In this document: positions 4,302 to 8,251 of the stretch, piece after piece
How the letters are laid out: every line of letters starts with the position of its first letter
Position numbering within the stretch: position 1 is the stretch's first letter
Source of the DNA: Patescibacteria group bacterium
Lineage (GTDB): Bacteria > Patescibacteriota > Patescibacteriia > UBA2591 > UBA6264
Direction of reading: 5' to 3'
Assembly: GCA_018896315.1 (NCBI GenBank)
Contig: JAHIMV010000039.1
Location: 1 to 8,251, forward strand
DNA length: 8,251 nucleotides
Notes under the pieces: generated by a model
The model's database searches: none
What the model saw: only the letters and a program-made list of their open reading frames with translations
What the model was told of the DNA's origin: nothing
Program-made: the position numbers and the translations under genes

Positions 4302-6398
4302 ATGACTTCTGAATTTTCCTTAGAAAAAACTCGAAACATCGGCATTATTGCCCATATTGACGCCGGTAAGACTACTGTTACCGAGCGTATTTTATATTAC
4401 ACAGGAAAAAAACATAAAGTTGGTGAAGTGCACGAAGGACAAGCAGAAATGGATTGGATGGAACAAGAAAAAGAAAGAGGAGTAACAATAACATCAGCAG
4501 CAACAACAGTATTTTGGACCCCTAATAAAGGTGGAGAAACTCGTATTAATATTATTGATACTCCCGGACATATTGATTTTACGGCTGAAGTACAAAGATC
4601 TTTAAGAGTCCTTGATGGAGGAGTGGTTGTTTTTGACGGTGTTGCTGGAGTTGAACCACAATCAGAAACTGTTTATCATCAGGCTGAAAAATTTAAAATT
4701 CCTTTAATTGCCTTTATAAATAAAATGGATAGAATGGGAGCTGACTTTTATGCTGACCTAGATTCTATCTATGAAAAATTAACGACCAATGCTCATCCTA
4801 TTCAATTGCCGATTGGGGCTGAAGCGAATTTTAAAGGTATTGTTGATTTATTCACTCGTAAAGCAAAATTCTACTTAGACGAAATGGGGAAAGATATTGA
4901 AGAAAGAGAAATACCAGCTGAATTAAATAATAAAGTTGAAGAATATCGTCATAAATTAATTGAAGCTATTGTTGAACATGATGAAAAATTAATGCATGAA
5001 TATTTAGACGGCAAAGAACCGGAAATAAATGAATTAAAAAGAGTTTTACGTCAAGCAGTAATTCAAGGAAAATTAATCCCTGTTTTATGTGGTTCAGCCC
5101 TTAAAAATAAGGGGATTCAATCGTTATTAGATGCTATTTGTGAATATTTACCTTCTCCCTTAGATGTTCCTTCAGTAGAAGGAATTCTTCCTCAAACTGA
5201 AGAAAAAAAAGTCATAAAAGCAGATAAAAATGAGCCTTTTACCGCTTTATCTTTTAAAATAGCTACTGATCCTTATGTTGGTCGTCTTTGTTATATTCGG
5301 GTTTATTCTGGTTCTTTAAATGCTGGATCGTATATTTTAAATACTACTACTGGCAACAAAGAAAGAGTAGGCCGAATTGTTCAAATGCATGCTAACCAAA
5401 GAAAAGAACTTAAACAGGTCTATACTGGAGAAATTGCCGCCATTGTCGGGATTAAAAATACAAGCACGGGAGATACTCTTTGTGATCCAGATCATCCTGT
5501 CATTTTAGAATCTATTATCTTTCCTGATCCAGTTATTTCTGTGGCTATTGAACCAAAAACAAAATCAGATCAAGAAAAAATGGGTCAAGCAATTACTAAA
5601 TTAATAGAAGAAGATCCTACTTTTAAAGTAAAAACCGATGAAGAAACAAATCAAACAATTATCTCGGGTATGGGTGAATTACACTTAGAAATTATTGTTG
5701 ATCGCTTAAATCGTGAGTTTAATGTTCATGCCAATGTTGGTCAACCAAGGGTAGCTTATAAAGAAGCTATTACTGCTGACATTCAGATTGAAGGAAAATA
5801 TATTCATCAATCAGGCGGACGAGGTCAATATGGACATTGTTGGCTCAAACTTGAACCAATGGAAAGAGGAAAGGGTTTTGAATTTGTTGATAAAATTAAG
5901 GGAGGAGCTATCCCTAAAGAATATGTTCCTGCTATTAAAAAAGGTGTTATTGAATCAATGGAAGCCGGTGTTCTAGCTGGTTATCCAGTTGTTGATATGA
6001 AGGTAACTGTTTATGATGGTTCTTTTCATGAAGTTGATTCTTCAGAAGCCGCTTTTAAAATTGCTGCTAATCGAGCGATTCGCGATGGAGTACAACAAGC
6101 CAAGCCCATTATCTTAGAGCCTGTTATGAAAGTTGAAGTGGTTGTGCCTGAAAAATTCATGGGAGAAGTAATTGGCGATCTTAATTCTCGTAGAGCTCAA
6201 GTCCAAGGAACAAAAACTCGAGGACAGATAAAATTAGTTGATGCTTTAGTTCCTTTAGGAGAAATGTTTGGTTACACCACGTCTTTACGATCATTAACTG
6301 AGGGTCGTGGAAGTTCAACTATGGAATTTTTTCATTATGCTCCCGTACCCAAAAATGTTCAGGAAAATATTGTTGGAGAAAAAGTTGAAAAAAAATAA
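4302..6398 (+). CDS. fusA: Elongation factor G
   Basis: This complete 698-residue translational GTPase drives tRNA-mRNA translocation and helps recycle ribosomes. The G motifs are AHIDAGKTT (17-25, P loop), GVTITSA (60-66, switch I), DTPGH (86-90, with the catalytic His90), NKMD (140-143) and GSAL (264-267). Domains II-V follow without interruption and end with the usual LTEGRGSSTMEF domain-V block and a short Lys-rich tail. It is the third gene of the rpsL-rpsG-fusA unit. In many bacteria tuf comes next; here the tmRNA gene follows 43 bases later. No Shine-Dalgarno sequence is seen, so translation probably continues from rpsG. Confidence 0.98.
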   Translation: MTSEFSLEKTRNIGIIAHIDAGKTTVTERILYYTGKKHKVGEVHEGQAEMDWMEQEKERGVTITSAATTVFWTPNKGGETRINIIDTPGHIDFTAEVQRSLRVLDGGVVVFDGVAGVEPQSETVYHQAEKFKIPLIAFINKMDRMGADFYADLDSIYEKLTTNAHPIQLPIGAEANFKGIVDLFTRKAKFYLDEMGKDIEEREIPAELNNKVEEYRHKLIEAIVEHDEKLMHEYLDGKEPEINELKRVLRQAVIQGKLIPVLCGSALKNKGIQSLLDAICEYLPSPLDVPSVEGILPQTEEKKVIKADKNEPFTALSFKIATDPYVGRLCYIRVYSGSLNAGSYILNTTTGNKERVGRIVQMHANQRKELKQVYTGEIAAIVGIKNTSTGDTLCDPDHPVILESIIFPDPVISVAIEPKTKSDQEKMGQAITKLIEEDPTFKVKTDEETNQTIISGMGELHLEIIVDRLNREFNVHANVGQPRVAYKEAITADIQIEGKYIHQSGGRGQYGHCWLKLEPMERGKGFEFVDKIKGGAIPKEYVPAIKKGVIESMEAGVLAGYPVVDMKVTVYDGSFHEVDSSEAAFKIAANRAIRDGVQQAKPIILEPVMKVEVVVPEKFMGEVIGDLNSRRAQVQGTKTRGQIKLVDALVPLGEMFGYTTSLRSLTEGRGSSTMEFFHYAPVPKNVQENIVGEKVEKK

Positions 6399-6408
6399 AG
6401 TGAGTGAT

Positions 6409-6436
6409 TTGACTTTTATTTTAAAAAAGGTATATT
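6409..6436 (+). promoter_or_regulatory. Predicted promoter of the tmRNA gene
   Basis: TTGACT at 6409-6414 and TATATT at 6431-6436 are 16 bases apart, a good sigma70-type match starting 10 bases after the fusA stop. Only 5 bases separate the -10 box from the mature tmRNA 5' end at 6442, so transcription should start at or within a base or two of the mature end. Confidence 0.7.
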
Positions 6437-6441
6437 TAAAT

Positions 6442-6791
6442 GGGGGTGAAAGGAATCGATGGGAAGTTAGTGTTAAAAACAGCTTTTTGTCCTGAGAAAG
6501 ACACAAAAACTCTCAAAAAAACATAATTGCCAACGAAAAGTTAGCATTTGCTGTAGCTTAAACAAGCTAAAGCCGTTAAGACTAAAGACTCCTCCTATTT
6601 AGTCATTGACGTCAATCTAGAAGGATCGACATTTTGGTTGCCTGGATCAAAATGTTTAAAAAATCAGGATAGAGTTTAAGAATTTTGTCTTGTTTTAATT
6701 CTAAAACTCGAATAGAATAAACAAAACTATAAAAGTAGACATTTTTAACAGCGCTTTCTAGACGGGAGTTCGATTCTCCCCACCTCCACCA
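6442..6791 (+). ncRNA. ssrA: tmRNA (transfer-messenger RNA), one-piece
   Basis: The 5' end GGGGGTGAAAGGAATCGATG and the 3' end with T arm GGGAG-TTCGATT-CTCCC and an encoded CCA form the alanyl tRNA-like domain. The acceptor stem pairs GGGGGTG with CACCTCC (one G-U), and the discriminator is A. The mRNA-like part encodes ANEKLAFAVA. A six-pair hairpin (TAGCTT at 6554-6559 with AAGCTA at 6564-6569) holds the stop codon, as in other tmRNAs, and downstream sequence has room for the pseudoknots. At 350 nt it has a normal length. It rescues stalled ribosomes together with SmpB and tags the unfinished protein for degradation. It has its own promoter just downstream of fusA. Confidence 0.95.
6529..6561 (+). 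other. tmRNA tag-peptide reading frame
   Basis: Reading from GCC at 6529 gives ANEKLAFAVA and then TAA (6559-6561). A second in-frame TAA follows at 6568-6570. The peptide starts with Ala-Asn and ends in small hydrophobic residues, as proteolysis tags do; the AVA ending replaces the more common LAA or ALAA. The exact resume codon is inferred by analogy with the E. coli ANDEN tag. Confidence 0.8.
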
Positions 6792-6794
6792 ATC

Positions 6795-6812
6795 GCAAAA
6801 CTGTCGTTTTGC
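6795..6812 (+). terminator. Hairpin after the tmRNA, possible transcript end
   Basis: GCAAAAC (6795-6801) pairs perfectly with GTTTTGC (6806-6812) around TGTC, 3 bases after the tmRNA CCA. An A-rich rather than T-rich tract follows, so it is not a textbook intrinsic terminator. It could stabilise or help define the 3' end. Confidence 0.3.
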
Positions 6813-6831
6813 TCAAAATAAAAAATCAAAA

Positions 6832-6883
6832 ATCAATCCTTCGACTACGCTCAGGATTGATGGTGAGCAAAGTCGAACCATCA
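6832..6883. repeat. Palindromic intergenic repeat between ssrA and infC
   Basis: TTCGACTACGCTCA (6840-6853) pairs with TGAGCAAAGTCGAA (6864-6877) at 12 of 14 positions. Two competing pairings exist: ATCAATCC (6832-6839) with GGATTGAT (6854-6861), and TGATGGT (6858-6864) with ACCATCA (6877-6883). The TTCGACT-GCTCA core resembles a repeat I recall as widespread in intergenic DNA of many bacteria. It is unrelated in sequence to the ACCCTGTTAAAT element. Confidence 0.65.
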
Positions 6884-6928
6884 AAATGTAAAAATATTTT
6901 TAATTTCTGACTTTTAACTTTTAAATTT

Positions 6929-7435
6929 ATTAAGTATTATCGTCTCAACAACAAAATCACTGCTCCTCAGATTTGTTTAATTAATGAAAAAGGGGAACAT
7001 CTCGGCAATGTTGATATTAATAAAGCCATAGAAATGGCTCAAAAAAAAGGATTAGACTTGGTAGAAATCGGACCAAAAGCAAATCCACCAGTAGCAAAAA
7101 TATTAGACTTTGGTCAATTTAAATATGATTCAAAAAAGAAAGATCGTGAACAAAAAAAACAAAGCAAAACAGATCTGACCAAGGGTATTCGCTTAACACC
7201 TCGTATTGGTAAACATGATTTAGAATTTCGGAGAAATAAAGCTAAAAGTTTTCTTGCCGAAGGCTATAAAGTAAAAATTGAAATGGTACTTAAGGGAAGA
7301 GAAAAAGCCCATTTTGACCTGGCTGAAAAAAAATTAAAAGAGTTTATTGATTTTTTAAGTGAAGAAGCTAAGATTGAACAAAAACCTAAACGGCAAGGTG
7401 CTCGCCTGACTGCCCTGATTTCTCCAATTAAATAA
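6929..7435 (+). CDS. infC: Translation initiation factor IF-3, AUU start
   Basis: IF3 binds the 30S subunit, prevents early joining of 50S and checks start-codon choice. The first ATG in frame (7034, residue 36) would remove half of the N-terminal domain, yet the open frame upstream encodes conserved IF3 sequence (YYRLNNKITAPQI, then GEHLGNVDINKAIEMA). Going back to the in-frame TGA at 6908, the only plausible initiator is ATT at 6929, giving 168 residues, close to the family's usual 170-180. The signature KILDFGQFKY lies at 57-66, and the Lys-rich linker and C-terminal domain are complete. An AUU start is the basis of IF3 self-repression in E. coli, so the same control is likely. It is followed by rpmI and rplT, the classic IF3 operon. 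No Shine-Dalgarno sequence is visible. Confidence 0.93.
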   Translation: MKYYRLNNKITAPQICLINEKGEHLGNVDINKAIEMAQKKGLDLVEIGPKANPPVAKILDFGQFKYDSKKKDREQKKQSKTDLTKGIRLTPRIGKHDLEFRRNKAKSFLAEGYKVKIEMVLKGREKAHFDLAEKKLKEFIDFLSEEAKIEQKPKRQGARLTALISPIK

Positions 7436-7450
7436 ATTTAATTGCAAATT

Positions 7451-7636
7451 ATGCAAAAAACACGCAAATCAATTGCTAAGAAATTAAAAATTACTAAAAA
7501 TAAAAAATTCTTGCACCGTACTTGCGGGCAAAATCATTTTAATGTCCGTGATACAGGAAAAAAAACAAAAAATAAAAGAAAATATAAACCATTGAGTAAG
7601 GGTTATAGAAAAACTCTTAAACAACATATACATTAG
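7451..7636 (+). CDS. rpmI: 50S ribosomal protein bL35
   Basis: This is a very basic protein of 61 residues from ATG 7451 (MQKTRKSIAKKLKITKNKKF). The KTRKSIAKKLKIT start matches bL35, and so do the size and the position between infC and rplT. A TTG at 7442 would add three residues and starts 6 bases after the infC stop. Compared with the usual MPK-x-KT opening, the ATG form is two residues short and the TTG form one residue long, so the start is unsettled. The C-terminal half is less conserved than usual. It is a small 23S-rRNA-binding protein of the large subunit. Confidence 0.88.
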   Translation: MQKTRKSIAKKLKITKNKKFLHRTCGQNHFNVRDTGKKTKNKRKYKPLSKGYRKTLKQHIH

Positions 7637-7702
7637 GTACTTGGGTAATCAGGATTTTAATTCCCAATCCCCAATCCCTAATTAACCAATTAAATAAAGA
7701 AT
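7637..7702. other. rpmI-rplT spacer with a short tandem repeat
   Basis: This 66-base gap is longer than the infC-rpmI gap. It holds two head-to-tail copies of CCCAATC (7663-7669 and 7670-7676). No promoter, terminator or Shine-Dalgarno sequence stands out. Confidence 0.4.
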
Positions 7703-8047
7703 ATGCCCAGAGTTAAACGAGGTAAAACCCATTTGAAAAAAAGAAGAAAACTGCTTAAACAGGTTAAAGGTTATCTTGGTGGAAGAAAAAGTAAGATTAA
7801 ACTAGCAAAAACAGCTGTTCGTAAAGCTGGCGTTTATGCTTATCGTGACCGCCGAACAAAAAAAAGAGAAGTTCGAGCTCTTTGGCAAATTAAAATTAAT
7901 GCTGGATGTCGGACAAATGATTTTATCTATTCCAAATTTATTGATAGTCTTAACAAAAATAAGATTGAACTTGATCGAAAAATATTAGCTAATTTAGCAG
8001 AAAATTACCCCAAAATCTTTGGCGAGATCGTTAAAATGGTTAAATAA
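7703..8047 (+). CDS. rplT: 50S ribosomal protein bL20
   Basis: The 114-residue protein opens MPRVKRGKTHLKKRRKLLKQ and contains the family blocks KGYLGGRKSKIKLAKTAVRKAG (about 22-43) and YRDRRTKKREVRALWQIKINAG (about 47-68). A compact helical C-terminal domain follows. Length is normal. bL20 binds 23S rRNA early in assembly, and in several bacteria also represses its own operon. The bases before the ATG (AATAAAGAAT) hold at most a very weak Shine-Dalgarno match. Confidence 0.96.
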   Translation: MPRVKRGKTHLKKRRKLLKQVKGYLGGRKSKIKLAKTAVRKAGVYAYRDRRTKKREVRALWQIKINAGCRTNDFIYSKFIDSLNKNKIELDRKILANLAENYPKIFGEIVKMVK

Positions 8048-8080
8048 AATTCTACTGATAGATGAATAAAATGTATTTTT

Positions 8081-8251
8081 ATGCCTATCTTTAAAAGGTT
8101 AAATCAATCTTTTTTTCAGTCGTGGTCACCCGAGATGGCATATATTTTGGGATTTTTCGCGGCTGATGGCAGTATGATAATAAACCAACGTGGGGCACAT
8201 TATCTTGATTTTCATATCACTGATAAAGACCTCTTGTTTAAAATTAGAAAA
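8081..8251 (+). CDS. LAGLIDADG-type homing endonuclease-like protein, N-terminal fragment
   Basis: An open frame of 57 codons starts at ATG 8081, 33 bases after rplT, and runs off the right edge. Residues 18-33 read EMAYILGFFAADGSMI, the form of the first LAGLIDADG helix with its acidic Asp29, preceded by a short WSPE segment common in free-standing members. The following HYLDFHITDKDLLFKIRK looks like the first strands and helix of the fold. Members cut DNA at long target sites and spread their own gene; some have become regulators. Only one motif is inside the window, so one- versus two-motif form and activity cannot be judged. No intron or intein signs are seen; bL20 is intact. Confidence 0.8.
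   Translation, partial: MPIFKRLNQSFFQSWSPEMAYILGFFAADGSMIINQRGAHYLDFHITDKDLLFKIRK

Noticed and set aside
6307..6506. Small open frames over the fusA end and tmRNA start
   Set aside because: They are out-of-frame readings of fusA and of a structural RNA, with no protein features.
7034..7036. ATG at 7034 as the infC start
   Set aside because: It would remove conserved IF3 N-terminal-domain sequence that is clearly encoded upstream.

Overview
The window looks like a chromosomal piece from a streamlined, AT-rich bacterium, most likely a member of the Patescibacteria/CPR (Parcubacteria-like). The grounds are short intergenic gaps, almost no recognisable Shine-Dalgarno sequences, an infC gene without an ATG start, compact ribosomal proteins, and several small palindromic repeats of a kind I associate with these genomes. 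This placement is inference. UGA is a normal stop here (hydB ends in TGA), so the genetic code is not the UGA-Gly version.

Layout. Minus strand, from about 2270 leftwards: bL28 (rpmB), then a tRNA-Pro(GGG) 6 bases later, then a NuoF/HydB-like flavoprotein 22 bases after the tRNA, then the N-terminal 313 codons of an [FeFe]-hydrogenase HydA-like protein whose ATG overlaps the hydB stop (ATGA) and which runs off the left edge. Plus strand: a divergent M50 site-2-protease-like membrane protein, then a good promoter and an str-type operon (rpsL, rpsG, fusA), then its own promoter and a complete one-piece tmRNA (ssrA, CCA encoded, tag ANEKLAFAVA). Next come a palindromic repeat, infC with an AUU start, rpmI and rplT, and finally the first 57 codons of a LAGLIDADG homing-endonuclease-like ORF at the right edge.

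How the genes fit together. Most of the plus strand is translation machinery: S12, S7, EF-G, ribosome rescue by tmRNA, IF3, L35 and L20. The minus-strand pair would form an NAD(P)H-linked, FMN- and Fe-S-containing hydrogenase (redox balancing in a fermenter), apparently read from the same transcription unit as a ribosomal protein and a tRNA.

Main discovery candidate. A small palindromic element occurs four times, always in the same orientation. Three copies have a precise layout: 12-base outer arms (ACCCTGTTAAAT / ATTTAACAGGGT), a first inner hairpin, a 13-base second inner hairpin, then the closing arm, which predicts a three-way junction. The inner stems change sequence between copies while keeping their pairing. 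Three of the four copies lie inside open genes (two in hydA, one in hydB), all in the same reading frame, where they encode HPV/YPV...N(R/G)V peptides at domain junctions or loops. The fourth sits in the rpsL-rpsG spacer. This resembles the Rickettsia palindromic elements in behaviour, but I do not recognise the sequence. Other points worth checking are the AUU start of infC, unusual tRNA-Pro positions 18, 33 and 55, hairpins around rpsL, and a tmRNA whose promoter leaves almost no 5' leader.
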